Positions 24,783 to 33,186 of a stretch of 64,000 nucleotides of DNA are shown here, in pieces. The notes below the pieces were generated by a model that saw nothing but the letters and a program-made list of their open reading frames with translations, searched no databases and was not told where the DNA came from. The position numbers and the translations under genes are program-made. This DNA comes from Aegilops tauschii subsp. strangulata (lineage: Eukaryota; Streptophyta; Magnoliopsida; Poales; Poaceae): contig NC_053040.3 in the NCBI RefSeq assembly GCF_002575655.3, positions 223,834,628 through 223,898,627 of the forward strand. Direction: 5' to 3'. Positions within the stretch are counted from its first letter, which is position 1; each line of letters begins with the position of its first letter.

Positions 24783-27391
24783 CCTCCCAGCGCCGCCACC
24801 TCCCTCCTCCGGGCGAAGGTTGCCAGGAAGAAGACAAAGCCGGTGAACTGCATGCCGGCCGCCGCCTTCCTCGGCCTCGATGGCGCCGGTCACCACCATG
24901 CGCCAGCGCCGCCGTGCTCACCTCCCTGCCCTGCAGCGCTCCCGCCTCTGCCCGGCCGTGCCCGCAGCAATGCCAGCCGCGCCACCGCCGCCCTGCTCCG
25001 TCCGCGCTCGCCGCTGCTCTGCCAGCCGCGCCGCTGCCGCCCTGCTTCGCCAGCGCCCGCCGCCGCCGCGCTCCGAGGAGGAAGATGGAGAGAGGAGGCT
25101 GCGCTCCGCGGCCACCGAGGATGGAGAAGGAGAGAGGAAGATGCGGTGTCTCAGGCGAGGGAGCGGCTGCCCGGCCTCCTGTGTGTCGGCGGCCGCCCTG
25201 CTCTGCCCGCCGCCGCCGCGCTCCGAGGAGGAAGATGGAGAGAGGAGGCTGCGCTCCGCGGCCACTGAGGATGGAGAAGGAGAGAGGAAGATGCGGTGTC
25301 TCAGGCGAGGGAGCGGCTGCCCGGCCTCCTGTGTGTCGGCGCCGGGCGGAGGATCTGGCAGGAGAGATGGGGATTGAAGGGAGTGGGCTAATTGCATGTC
25401 TTCTTTTTGATTCAGGGGTTTCTGTGTCAAAACTAAGGGCTAGTTGTAAATTCAGAATAGAAGTGATCTGGCACGCATATAGGCAAAAAAGGGCCCTAAC
25501 TGTCATAAGCATGCTCGGTGGAGACAAATCCGCCGATCAGTGTTATTTGCAAAAAGATTACTGAAGACATGGTGTTTTCTGCAAAAAAACTGTATTGTAG
25601 TGTTTTTCGCAAACCTAACCTTCAAACTAGTTGTTTTCTGCAATTTACTCGGCGCCAGACAGTTTTGAGACCACATATTCAAACTCCATGGCCTCCCCAG
25701 TGTTATTGTAACTGACAGGGACAATTTTCACCAGTAACCCATGGCAGAAACTTTTCAAAACACTGGGCATCAAGCTTCACATGAGTACTTCATACCACCC
25801 CTAGTCTGATGGGCAGACAGAAAGGGTTAACCAATGCTTGGAAAATTACCTCGGTGCATGGCTTTCCAACAGCCTACTAAGTGGCACTCCTGGCTGGCAC
25901 TAGCTGAATTGTGGTACAACACCACTTTCCACACCTCTCTGAAAATGACTCCTTTTCAGGCTCTATATGGTTTCCCACCCCCCATGGTTGCTGAATCCAG
26001 TCTGCCTGATTTTCTGTGTGAGGACTCACCTGACTTGCTGCTCAACAAGGACCTAGCTCACCAAGTGATCAAGCAAAATTTGCAGAAAGCACAAGAAAGA
26101 ATGAAAGAGAAAAGAAAGGATCTTCCAGGAAGGTGATATGGTGTATCTCAAGATCCAACCATACAGACATACCTCTCTCAGTATCCATAGACATTTGAAA
26201 CTACACTCCCAAGTAGCCTTTCAGAATTCTCAAAAGAGTGGGTAATCATGCTTATCAGTTCTGCCTGAAGGGTGCAAGCTTCATAACACATTCCATGCGA
26301 GTCAGCTCAAGCAACACATTGGTACACATGTCATTCCCACCCCCCACCTGCCATTGGTGACTGAACGAGGGCAGATACAACTCCAACCTGAAGCTATCCT
26401 AGACAGAAAATTAATTCCTCGACCTCAAGGTGATATCTCTATTCCTGTGGTCAGATGGTTGGTGAAATGGCTCAATTTACCTGTAGAAGAAGCTAGCTGG
26501 GAGGATTCTGCATTTATCCAGAAAATCTTCCCAGATTTCCAGCCTTGAGGACAAATCTGATCTTCACATGGGGGTATTGTCAGGCCCTTTGCTCTCTGAA
26601 TCTCCTGTACCTGTTCATCGTCCGACAACAGCCGTAGACCGTCATATCCTCATCGCGTGGCTGGAGTGTAGTCCGAAGTGGTACACAGTTACTTAAGCCG
26701 TCATCTGAGCATCGTCCGATCTCCATCCATCGGCTATGGCACTTACTGTACCTGTTCATGTCGTTGTCAGGCTGCTTTTACCTTCAGTAAACTTTTCCTC
26801 TTTATAAAGACCTCAGATCCTATCGGGAGAGGCATCGAATGTAAACTGGGTTGTAACCCTAGCCGCCACTGGAGTGGTTGGCCTACTTTCCTCTTCTTGT
26901 AAGAACCCTAGCGAGTTTCCTCTGAAATCAAGCAAGAATTCCTCTGAAATTCCATGTGTTTGTGTTCGTCAGTTAGTTAGAGCCTGACAATACATAGGAT
27001 CCAACTGTTCCAGTTGCTCCCAACTGTGAACCGCCTGATTGAAATTCCAGTGGCTGTTATTGGTCCATATTGGTGCACTACGTAGGATTGTAGATATAAT
27101 TATACTTGTCCCACGGTGGAATCCTAGTTACACAAAATAGTTGCTGTGCTATTATACAAATGGTATGTGTTGGCAACCTGCATACATCTATTTGCCAAAT
27201 CTGCTTACTTTTGAAATATATGCAAACATACAAAATTCAGTGATACCTAAGCTCCGGTCAAGAACTTGATGTTGACCGTGTGAAACATGTTGCAATTTTG
27301 TTCGGTAGATTGCTGGACAGAACCGGAGAAGCGACCAAGCTGCCAGGAGATCCTGACCCGTTTGCTTGATTGCGAGTACACCTTATGTTGA
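10296..27391 (+). CDS. Raf-like (MAPKKK-type) serine/threonine protein kinase, 3' ten exons
   Basis: Ten exons can be chained in frame: 10296-10376, 10633-10719, 17299-17395, 17564-17864, 18041-18164, 18243-18262, 18437-18593, 18699-18987, 19068-19140 and 27309-27391 (stop TGA). They give about 436 residues of the C-terminal part of a cytosolic Raf-like kinase of the plant CTR1/EDR1 type. The first three exons and part of the fourth encode a Ser/Arg-rich linker. The kinase domain begins with [16 protein letters not shown] (glycine loop) and has the ATP-binding lysine in VAIKVF. It continues with the catalytic loop [12 protein letters not shown], the DFG motif in LCDFGLSR and the APE motif in TPEWMAPE. 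It ends with [16 protein letters not shown] in subdomain XI. No kinase-domain break is visible. Introns are GT-AG except the fourth, which is GC-AG (donor at 17865). The N-terminal exons are not identified and may lie left of the transposon DNA. The intron at 10720-17298 (6.6 kb) and the last intron 19141-27308 (8.2 kb) are swollen by transposons. Confidence 0.85.
11560..12330 (+). pseudogene. Degenerate copia integrase/linker fragment in a kinase intron
   Basis: Plus-strand frames around 11577-12021 contain pieces typical of the C-terminal half of copia integrase. One is a Gly-Val-Ala-(stop)-Arg-Lys-His-rich segment; another reads [14 protein letters not shown], followed by a segment reading [16 protein letters not shown]. 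The frame is broken by stops (one in the first segment) and shifts. No LTR or target duplication is recognisable, so it is an old truncated remnant. Confidence 0.55.
12461..13047 (-). mobile_element. Truncated gypsy-type LTR fragment
   Basis: It begins TGATGTAGGAAAAAACCCTAG, which matches in form the inner end of the gypsy LTR at 33187 (TGATGTAGGGTGGAACCCTAG). The next 400 bp share the same phrase order: rescued AAGAGGATCTTC blocks, GATGAGCAAAGCTCT and TAATCCTTTGCTGACCCTA. It stops at about 13047, where unrelated copia gag sequence begins, so the CATCA end is missing. Confidence 0.5.
13048..14720 (-). mobile_element. Copia-type fragment: gag, leader, PBS and part of the 5' LTR
   Basis: Minus-strand frames carry a copia gag. 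Frames 13984-13727, 13791-13495 and 13561-13214 contain a helical gag core ending in a segment that leads to a CCHC-like region near 13190-13160. The parts lie in different frames, so gag is frameshifted. Upstream on the minus strand are a Gln/Ala/Ser-rich leader and a primer-binding site TGGTATCGGAGAGC (complement of 14529-14542). The start of an LTR follows and extends to roughly 14700. Protease, reverse transcriptase and the 3' LTR are absent. Confidence 0.5.
14721..16079. other. Intronic DNA with a GC-rich island, no gene recognised
   Basis: A GC-rich island (about 15060-15850) has long open frames on both strands (224 codons minus, 142 codons plus) but no recognised domain. A phrase of about 30 bp (CGTCTTCCC(C/A)GGTCGCCGGC plus flanks) occurs twice, near 15436 and 15526. 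The mirrored frames fit base composition rather than coding. It could be a captured exon fragment; I cannot assign it. Confidence 0.35.
16080..16800 (+). pseudogene. Degenerate copia gag fragment with internal tandem duplication
   Basis: The plus strand resembles the gag start of grass copia elements: a Pro/Thr/Val-rich leader segment, then helical residues around SYHDELT and a segment ending in a QPLGDA-like motif near 16780. The reading frame is repeatedly broken. A block of about 145 bp is tandemly duplicated (16463-16607 and 16608-16752). No termini are visible. Confidence 0.4.
16463..16752 (+). repeat. 145-bp tandem duplication in a copia gag remnant
   Basis: GTGGCTCTACTCTTATCATG starts at 16463 and again at 16608. 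The two copies match over almost their full length apart from a small deletion and several substitutions, so the duplication is not recent. Confidence 0.65.
17299..19140 (+). CDS. Kinase exon cluster (linker plus most of the catalytic domain)
   Basis: Seven consecutive exons of the Raf-like kinase lie here with short introns of 78-176 bp. Exon phases agree at every junction: split codons AG/G, G/GT, AG/C, G/TC and AG/G all restore the expected residues. The 20-bp exon 18243-18262 encodes only the RLRHPN segment after helix C. This microexon is exactly bounded by TTTTCAG and GTATTT. The activation segment and catalytic loop share exon 18699-18987. Confidence 0.88.
17865..18040 (+). other. GC-AG intron inside the kinase glycine loop
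   Basis: The upstream exon ends GGAATAG and the intron starts GCAAGT rather than GTAAGT. It ends CCTTTTAG before GTTTTTTTGGGG. Splicing here joins the split glycine codon and keeps the GxGxxG loop intact. GCAAGT is the usual context of the rare GC donor class. Confidence 0.75.
19150..19480 (-). mobile_element. Possible LINE 3'-end fragment
   Basis: Read on the minus strand the segment ends in ATATATAATAAAGCAGGGCG followed by AAAGCC and a T-rich stretch, the kind of 3' tail I associate with grass non-LTR elements. No endonuclease or reverse transcriptase is present and I cannot define a target duplication. It lies at the start of the last kinase intron. Confidence 0.3.
19605..19846 (-). mobile_element. 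Au-type SINE, rearranged, with 17-bp target duplication
   Basis: On the minus strand the element starts with a tRNA-like head: A box TGGCGCAGTGGTA and B box GGTTCAAGTCC. It continues into the body typical of the Triticeae Au SINE (CAATAGACCCAAAGTGGTCG). It is flanked by a perfect 17-bp direct repeat, GTATGAAGGGTACAATA, at 19588-19604 and 19847-19863. Two secondary changes are visible: an 11-bp tandem duplication (ACCTCATGGTC) between the boxes, and a duplicated 3' body that contains a copy of the flanking target sequence. It is not a functional tRNA gene. Confidence 0.8.
24751..24776 (+). repeat. (TC)13 microsatellite
   Basis: Thirteen TC units lie inside the MULE. A plus-strand frame through it gives a Ser-Leu repeat that has no functional meaning. 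Confidence 0.85.
25055..25341 (+). repeat. 150-bp tandem duplication inside the MULE
   Basis: GCCCGCCGCCGCCGCGCTCC begins at 25055 and 25205. The two units are almost identical over 137 bp (I see one C/T difference, GCCACC versus GCCACT). This is far less divergence than between the MULE's own TIRs, so the duplication is later than the insertion. Confidence 0.85.
27309..27391 (+). CDS. Terminal exon of the Raf-like kinase
   Basis: After the acceptor TTCGGTAG the exon completes an Asp codon split across the 8.2 kb intron. It encodes [19 protein letters not shown] and ends with TGA after DCEYTLC. The Arg of the RPSC motif is the conserved subdomain XI arginine. AT-rich 3' untranslated DNA follows; I cannot fix the polyadenylation site. 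Confidence 0.85.
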
Positions 27392-27709
27392 GCTATTTTA
27401 GCGCTAGTATGTATAGCGGCTAGAGGCAACACATTGGTTTGGTTTATACATCATTTCTTTTCCCCCTTTTCACCATTTTGACATCTTTGAGATGTAAATT
27501 ATCGAACTTAAGTATAATAATAAGAACTTCTCATAGCATCCTGAATATTACACCATTGTCTTGGATTAAGCAATTTCCATTATAGTTGTGTATTTCTTTG
27601 TTCATGTGATGGAAATGCTTATGGGATGTACCATTTGTCTAATATAAGTTTGACATAGCTATTATGTATTGTTACAGTTTAGATTTATCTGGGTGGGGAG
27701 CTGGGAGAA
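27392..27709 (+). other. Kinase 3' untranslated and downstream DNA
   Basis: AT-rich sequence directly after the kinase stop codon, containing several AATAAT/AATATA-type motifs. No other feature is visible up to the Helitron-like terminus. Confidence 0.45.
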
Positions 27710-27738
27710 CTAGATGATACCCCGCGTGTTGCAGCGGG
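27710..27738 (-). mobile_element. Helitron-like 3' terminus (hairpin plus CTAG)
   Basis: On the minus strand a hairpin (CCCGC stem, TGCAACAC loop, GCGGG) is followed after 7 nt (GTATCAT) by CTAG and then a T. That is the layout of a Helitron 3' end inserted between A and T. The element would extend to the right. I could not find a matching 5' TC end, nor Rep/helicase coding, in the window, so it would be non-autonomous or interrupted. Confidence 0.55.
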
Positions 27739-28449
27739 ACTTATGCTTCTCAATTGTTGCAAAGTGAATTGAAATATCACGTGACAATTGAAATGCTTGC
27801 TGACAACTATGCCTTACTTCTAAATTAATTGAAGAAATTTGAAGATCATATTGCCTTGAATTTTTGTTAGTGAAAAACCATTACATGTTGCGCCATTCCA
27901 TTGCACAATAGTACAATATGTGCACAAAGATCCATTACAATGGATTATTACCAGACAACCCAGAGTACACAGTATTCTTTGCGAGAATGGGTTCTTCATG
28001 CTTAATCTGCAACAGAAAAAGGCAGCTATTGAAAATTTGAAATCTGACTGAATATGAAAAGAATGAACCGATGGAGGATATCAAGATTTAATTATACATA
28101 TGTCAGATTAGAACGCTCCAAGCTAGATTCAAATTAACAATGGCAAGGAGATCTCATTACTACAGGACCATATTTTTCAGAATTTAGAATAACAAAATTG
28201 TTATTCTTATACCACTAATGTTTCCATAATAATCAAATAAAAAGAAAACAACAAATACATGTAAAGTTGAGACTTCTATAAAAGATCTCAGGAATATTGA
28301 TTTGATACAGTTAAACCGAACACATGATGTAATGAGTGTAATACATCAGTAATCTAAGTTTGGTTAAATCTTGGTCCACATCAAAACTGAAAAGATAACA
28401 CCTAGGGAAAAATTGCAGTCAATCAAATTTTGCGCGACTGGAAGGTAAT

Positions 28450-28576
28450 CACTGAGAGTGGTCAGGGCCCCAGGGCCGACGTCGGCACAGTGGCATCCTC
28501 CATGAGGCGCTCTGCTTCCAGGGCCGGCAGCCGGACCCCAAAAGACCTCGTCGTTGTGAGGAACACCTCCACGTCA
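28450..28576 (-). pseudogene. Possible terminal exon of the minus-strand unit
   Basis: GC-rich island preceded on the minus strand by TAAG at an intron-like boundary. Two frames are open until stops at 28462-28464 and 28450-28452. The first encodes a segment with VEVFLTTTRSFGVRLPALEA, which I do not recognise. It follows the exon-like island 28679-28770 and could be its 3' partner. Confidence 0.3.
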
Positions 28577-28678
28577 CTTACCCTATCAATTGTATGTTGG
28601 AGATCAATTCAGTGATAAAATCCACAAACAAAATCGTTAGTCACATAACACCCACTCAGGTTGACCATACCTAGATAC

Positions 28679-28770
28679 GCTGCCTCTGTCCATGCATCAT
28701 AAGTTCACTAGGTAGGAAGTGCGGCTTGCCACACCCAGCAGCACCGTTGCCGGGTATAGTAATATCCAAC
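28679..28770 (-). pseudogene. Exon-like island with GT-AG borders
   Basis: The minus strand has acceptor TTAGCAG, 92 nt of open frame containing GAAGCGKPHFLPSELMMHG, and donor GTATCT. The product is unknown to me. Its Gly/Cys/His-rich character and clean borders suggest a real or captured exon rather than chance. Confidence 0.35.
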
Positions 28771-30065
28771 CTGCTAATAGAGTCATTAAAGCATTGCAAA
28801 TATAAAAAATAGCATAATGTAGTTGTGTTTACCAACTAATTTACAGTCGTTTAACATTGCACCTGATCCAGTCTTATGAAAAATTAGATAGTTAAAACTC
28901 TATTAGAGTTGCCATGTACTTAAGTATTTGGTAGCAACATTGGTAATTTTAATCAGACACAAAGAATGGATCGAAAATCAAAGAGAGCATCAAAAGGCTC
29001 AACAAATTACACTACAGGGACCAGCTAACTATTTAAGAAACAGTCGCCAACAAATATATAGTTAAACAACATCCATACCTAGTCCTCGACTTCCTTGTCA
29101 TTACATACCATATTATAGGTAAATAAAGTACAAACCGGATCCTGGGCAGCAATTCAGATAACTCAACACCAAGTTCCATGCATTTAGACAGAGGTCGGCG
29201 TGATTCGTTATTACATACTGCATCTACCAAAAGAGAGCACAAATTCAGGCTTCTCGCTTATAAGAGGCATAATACTGAAGCGTGTCTTTCGAGATTCTCA
29301 ACAACAGTGGATAGCTGCAGAGAGGAGCATGTATGCTGCTTAAACACTGATAAATTCTGTAGATGCTATAGGAAATGATTTTAAAAACCAGCTTACATGC
29401 GACCCATGCATTTAGTCTTTAAAGACTAAAGTCCTGCGGGCAGTAGGATGGGACTTTGTTTTTTGCTGGGCATGTGGTATGTTTCATTGGGAAAGCAACA
29501 AACATGAGTAATACATATAGTTGTAGAAGTCTGAAGAGTAGGAGGGAGGGTATGTCAGTTTCAGTGAGGCCATCCTAGAGGTCAATGTCCATTTTTGGCA
29601 CAAGTTTTAGGTAAGAATGATACTTGGACAGTAAATAAAAAAACAACTGATTAGAGTTATTTCTCAGTTTAGATAGAAAAGAAAGAACCAATGATTGTTT
29701 ACATATAGCAGAATTATGTCTGAGTTCAGATCAAAAAGAAATAGGCACCGATTGTTTCCATATAGCAGAATAAATGCTAGGTGAGTAATTTGTTGATGCC
29801 AAAATAACATAATTAGATACATATCCATAATTAGTTAAAACCATGGAAAGAAATCATATATAGTATAAGCTGGAAGACATAGTACGTCAAATCTGAAGGA
29901 GAAGCACTCTAGATAACAACCATTGATTTGATAATCAGCAACATCAATATAAATGAGAACAATCTTTAACCGTAGTATCCTATACAACACCTGCAAAACA
30001 CAATTAGCTTACTCTACCTATATAACTTCCTTGGAGAGGTCGAACGAGAAAAAGACGAAGGGTAC

Positions 30066-30152
30066 CTGACCAATGGGGACGAGATCGCTTCTTTGGTGTG
30101 CTCCCTCTCCGGTCAAACCACAAGACAACCCTCCGCCACGGCACCGACCGAA
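30066..30152 (-). pseudogene. Exon-like island, 87 nt
   Basis: On the minus strand, acceptor GATTTGCAG precedes 29 open codons (including GEGAHQRSDLVPIGQ), then donor GTACCC. Length is a multiple of three. The frame does not join in register to the islands at 31511 or 28770, so intermediate exons are missing, the unit is mosaic, or the island is spurious. Confidence 0.3.
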
Positions 30153-31510
30153 CTGCAAATCACCCAGAAATATCAATAGTCATCCAGAAACAGGGTACGC
30201 CATGCGAGTTCTGCATCATGCCAGTTCTGAATATGGTAGGGAGGTTTAATATATCAAATAGCTGAGGCATAATAGGTTGCATTTGCCTAATATATGAAGT
30301 ATGTCAGATGTTAATAGATTAAGTAAATTACTTAGTACCATGGATTTCGGTGGTGAAAAACATAAAACACTATGTATATTGAATGTTAAATTAGACAAAT
30401 TCAAATTATTATTCAGAATGTTACAGCCAAAAATAGTGCACCCAAGCAAAAAATCAGTGGCACTGAGATGCATGGTGACATCTTCTTACTGGCCTCCTTT
30501 CCAACAGAAGTTCAATAAGCACTGCACTAATAGACTAACTGAACATGAAAGACACAAACATCGCGAAAACTAAAAAAATTGCTATATACTTTCTATCTCC
30601 TATAGGACACTGATTTATGATAACAGAAATCTGAGGGTGAGCCCTCGTCGTTAAGTAAAACTATATATTTTCTATAAAAATTCCTGCAAGAGTAAATTAA
30701 TAACATCCTTGCCTTCAAGTGAACCCAACATTTTGGTGGACATATCAGAGGCGGGGAAAGAGAGAGTAAACAGAACATACATGCATTTTATTTCCTTCAA
30801 AATTTGTGCTTTCATGCATAAAGAAACAATGACTGCCCGTTAGACTATCACAAAGAAACTCCAAGGAAATTAAACCGTAACAGTAGGAGACTGGAAACTA
30901 AAGAGGGAATATGTTGAGGCAGCCTCTATACAGTAGGAGGGATTAGCTAAATTCTGTTGCTTGTAAAAGAACTACCATAATGTGACTGGCATTGATCATT
31001 CACATGATCAAGTCATGTGTGTACCAAGACAAAATCAAATACATGGTACCGACACATTGATGCATAAAACAAAAAGATTCCTTGCCTATTGGCATTACAG
31101 ACCACGATTCCGCTAACAAAAGAAATGCAAAATTGGCATTACAGATCACAACTCCGCTCACTAAAATAATCAAGGGAAGTACAAAGAATATATATATAGA
31201 CACACACACACACAACATATTTGGACTGTGTACAGCAGCAGAAACCAGAAGGAACAATAATAAAAACAGAGCATCCGAAACAGAGTGTCTCCCGAGTAGA
31301 GGACGGTGGCATGAATAATAATGCAGTGATGGATTGCAAAAGAAAAAGAGAACAGAGGATTATTGCATTATTATTCATGGCACGGCTCAACACCTATATA
31401 CTCCTTTTCAAATTGGAGTATATTCATTTCATTTCAGTGCATACATTTCATTTCAGTGTATAGCAACATAAAAGGAGCAAAGCAACCAGCAATGGAGAAG
31501 AGGCACTTAC

Positions 31511-31620
31511 CGTGGACAAGGGAGAAGAGGCTGCCGTTGGGGTAGTAGTCGCTCCTCCTCTGCCTGCTCCACGTCGACGGCCACACGCCCGAGCCTCGAC
31601 GCGGTCACGGCCGTTGCAAC
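31511..31620 (-). pseudogene. Exon-like island with a receptor-kinase-like segment
   Basis: Clean borders: acceptor CCATGGCAG and donor GTAAGTGCC on the minus strand. One frame ends in EQAEEERL. Another, entered a few bases later, reads DYYPNGSLFSLVHG, which closely resembles the hinge segment after subdomain IV of LRR receptor-like kinases. The frame jump fits loss of a short stretch between two CGACTAC repeats. In phase 0 the whole island is open and joins in register to 31998-32066. Confidence 0.4.
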
Positions 31621-31997
31621 CTGCCATGGACGAAGTTGACTTAAAGTTAAGTTCAGGTCTGTTTCAGAATGAACAACAACATATGCATGCAGAGAGCATG
31701 TATCAACACAGCACCCACATGCATGATAATGATCCAGAGCTATAAAATCTTAAGACTTCAGATTACTTCAGAGTACACTCTAGCTTGAAGTAACAGGCGT
31801 GATTGACCTTACATTAGGGCCCAGAAAAGTAGGGGTTGTTGTTGAGGTTCAGGATCCTGTGTGCTTTGAGTGCTACCGCCTGGCAGAGTAAATCATCTCT
31901 AGCCCTGGAATTTGTAACCAGCAGAAAAAGGAATGTCTACAATCAATCTCCATGCATGACGAAGAGCTAGCTTGATGGATCGATGACGATTGCTCAC

Positions 31998-32066
31998 CTT
32001 CTCTAGGAGGAACATGCGGTCGATGAACTGCCCGGAAACCTTGTCCAGCTCCACAACATCGGTGAC
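31998..32066 (-). pseudogene. Exon-like island, 23 codons
   Basis: On the minus strand, acceptor GACCGCTGCAG, 69 nt encoding VTDVVELDKVSGQFIDRMFL and three more residues, then donor GTGAGCAATC. It is in register with the islands on both sides. The residue pattern looks like real protein but I do not recognise the family. Confidence 0.45.
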
Positions 32067-32156
32067 CTGCAGCGGTCAGAGAGAGGGATGGTGAGCAGAA
32101 GCAGCGCGAGATTGACGGGGAGAGGAGTCTCGCGTCTTTAATCGAACGTGTCTCAC

Positions 32157-32224
32157 CTTGAGTCCTCGACGTCTCTGCAGCCCGTATTCTAAAGCAAGCT
32201 CGGCACAGGCATAATTTGCAAGAT
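32157..32224 (-). pseudogene. Exon-like island upstream of 31998-32066
   Basis: The minus strand reads ANYACAELALEYGLQRRRGL and one more residue before the donor GTGAGAC. It joins in register to the 23-codon island after a 90-bp intron. The upstream acceptor (CCCAAG) is weak, so the 5' border is uncertain. Confidence 0.4.
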
Positions 32225-32705
32225 CTTGGGCATGAAATGAACGCCAAAAGTGAGTGCACCAACAACGGAAAGAAACGCTAAAAGGGAATATAGAGCAGAA
32301 ACCAACCCAAAATGCAAGCAAGAATTTTTAAAAGGGAACATAGAGCAGCATGAGCATGAGGCATAGAAAAATGGGGTCACCTTAAGATCAAGAATCAGTG
32401 ATTCTCTCTCAGTTCAAATCAGAAGGAAAGAACCACTATTATTGATTAGAGTTATTTGTAATTAGGCAAAGCACTACAACACTGGATCCTAAGCAACAGT
32501 TGAGGCATACAAAACTACAAGTGTTTGTTCTTTTCATATATAAACAACCTTTAGTATCTCAACCAGAACCAAAGCAAAACAAAAATCATGGTTAAGTAAC
32601 CAGAAAGGAAGAATGAACCTTTTTGGAATTTTAAAGTAGCAAGACATGAAAAGTTCTTTTTTTTGCCTTCAATACTACACACATTAGGGGAGGTAGCTAT
32701 AGTTT

Positions 32706-33040
32706 TATTGCATAGTGGGCTCAGATTCGCCTTTCCTCGATCATATAACCTACCCCCATCATCTCTTATCACCAGATCAATCTGTTTATACAGTAGAGCT
32801 GCCCTGGTTATCACTCAACAAGAATGACCATCCAAGGACAACAACAACAAGTATCACAAGATAAAAAAGGATTCTAGAGACAAGAGGGAGGATCCAACTT
32901 GATACCCACAGGTGCCTCAATTGCTCAAAGGCACACTAATTGCAGCCAAGGTAATCATCATCGCCCTAGCACGAACACCACTTGAGCATAAATAAGCAAC
33001 ACCTTTAAATACAAATAAAAATGGTTCAGGGTTCATTGCA
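32706..33040. repeat. Duplicated block, copy A (paired with 51058-51345)
   Basis: 32706-32985 matches 51070-51345 over about 280 bp with roughly 10% differences by eye. The short piece TTCAGGGTTCATTGCAT, at 33023-33039 in this copy, lies on the other side of the block at 51058. The two copies therefore share their parts in permuted order. Confidence 0.75.
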
Positions 33041-33186
33041 TAGCTGCCATGGACGCCATCACCAGCGTCGCTGGTCTGCCGCCCTCCTTCGTGGCCGTTG
33101 TCGCCGTCGTCGTGGTTGGTGGGAGCCACCTGTGTGGGAGGGAGGGAGGGAGGCGGCTGCAGGAGCGAGTGAGAGAGGAGGCGACC

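Larger units (their letters stand above)
24376..25650. mobile_element. Mutator-like (MULE) non-autonomous transposon in the chromovirus integrase
   Basis: Long terminal inverted repeats of about 122 bp (24376-24498 and 25529-25650) begin GAGTAAATTGCAG. They share the TTTGCAGAAAACACCA-type blocks of grass MULEs. The flanks TTGCCAAAC (24367-24375) and GCGCCAGAC (25652-25660) match at 6 of 9 positions, consistent with a decayed 9-bp duplication. Integrase coding on the two sides resumes in register across it. The interior is GC-rich and encodes no transposase. It holds a TC microsatellite, a 150-bp tandem duplication and open frames of low complexity, possibly a captured first exon (Pack-MULE style). 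Confidence 0.75.
20600..26548 (+). pseudogene. Broken gag-pol of the chromovirus
   Basis: Pieces in order: gag (about 20600-21750; includes a segment ending [12 protein letters not shown]), then a CCHC-type knuckle [16 protein letters not shown] at about 21758-21805. Next is an aspartic protease with [10 protein letters not shown] near 22027. Reverse transcriptase (about 22600-23160) has [10 protein letters not shown] and FFDDI. RNase H (about 23450-23690) has [10 protein letters not shown]. Integrase has the zinc-binding end [10 protein letters not shown] near 24150 and SMDF. After the MULE come the VTDRD and GQTERVNQ regions (25700-25835), and a C-terminal chromodomain lies at about 26390-26548. 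Frameshifts or stops occur at least near 20760, 21367, 22401, 23066, 23120, 23690, 24032 and 25665, so no functional polyprotein is possible. Confidence 0.8.
20113..26989 (+). mobile_element. Chromodomain gypsy element (chromovirus) in the last kinase intron
   Basis: The 5' LTR (20113 to about 20575) and 3' LTR (26578-26989) start TGTCAGGC; the 3' LTR ends GCCTGACA. The flanks ATGCA (20108-20112) and ATACA (26990-26994) look like a target duplication with one substitution. The LTRs have a TATA-like TTTATAAAG (20362 and 26811) and have diverged visibly near their 3' ends. Gene order gag, protease, reverse transcriptase, RNase H, integrase, chromodomain defines a Ty3/gypsy chromovirus; the short LTRs suggest the Reina group. 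The integrase is interrupted by the MULE at 24376-25650. The element lies sense to the kinase, inside its 8.2 kb final intron. Confidence 0.85.
27739..33181 (-). other. Minus-strand gene-like region with exon-like islands (putative Helitron cargo or decayed gene)
   Basis: This 5.4 kb has intron-like AT content with short GC-richer islands. Several islands are bounded by good acceptor and donor sites on the minus strand: 28679-28770, 30066-30152, 31511-31620, 31998-32066 and 32157-32224. No transposon domain is present. The DNA would be contiguous with 50796-53686 and 60786-64000 without the two large retrotransposon insertions. Parts of it (32706-32985, 33023-33040) are duplicated at 51058-51345. 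I recognise no complete gene. The same orientation as the Helitron-like terminus makes captured exons a reasonable explanation. Confidence 0.4.

Noticed and set aside
24692..25564. 290-codon plus-strand frame and 250-codon minus-strand frame
   Set aside because: Both run through the MULE's GC-rich interior, including the TC microsatellite and the 150-bp duplication. The antisense pair and low complexity indicate composition, not a gene; at most a captured exon fragment.
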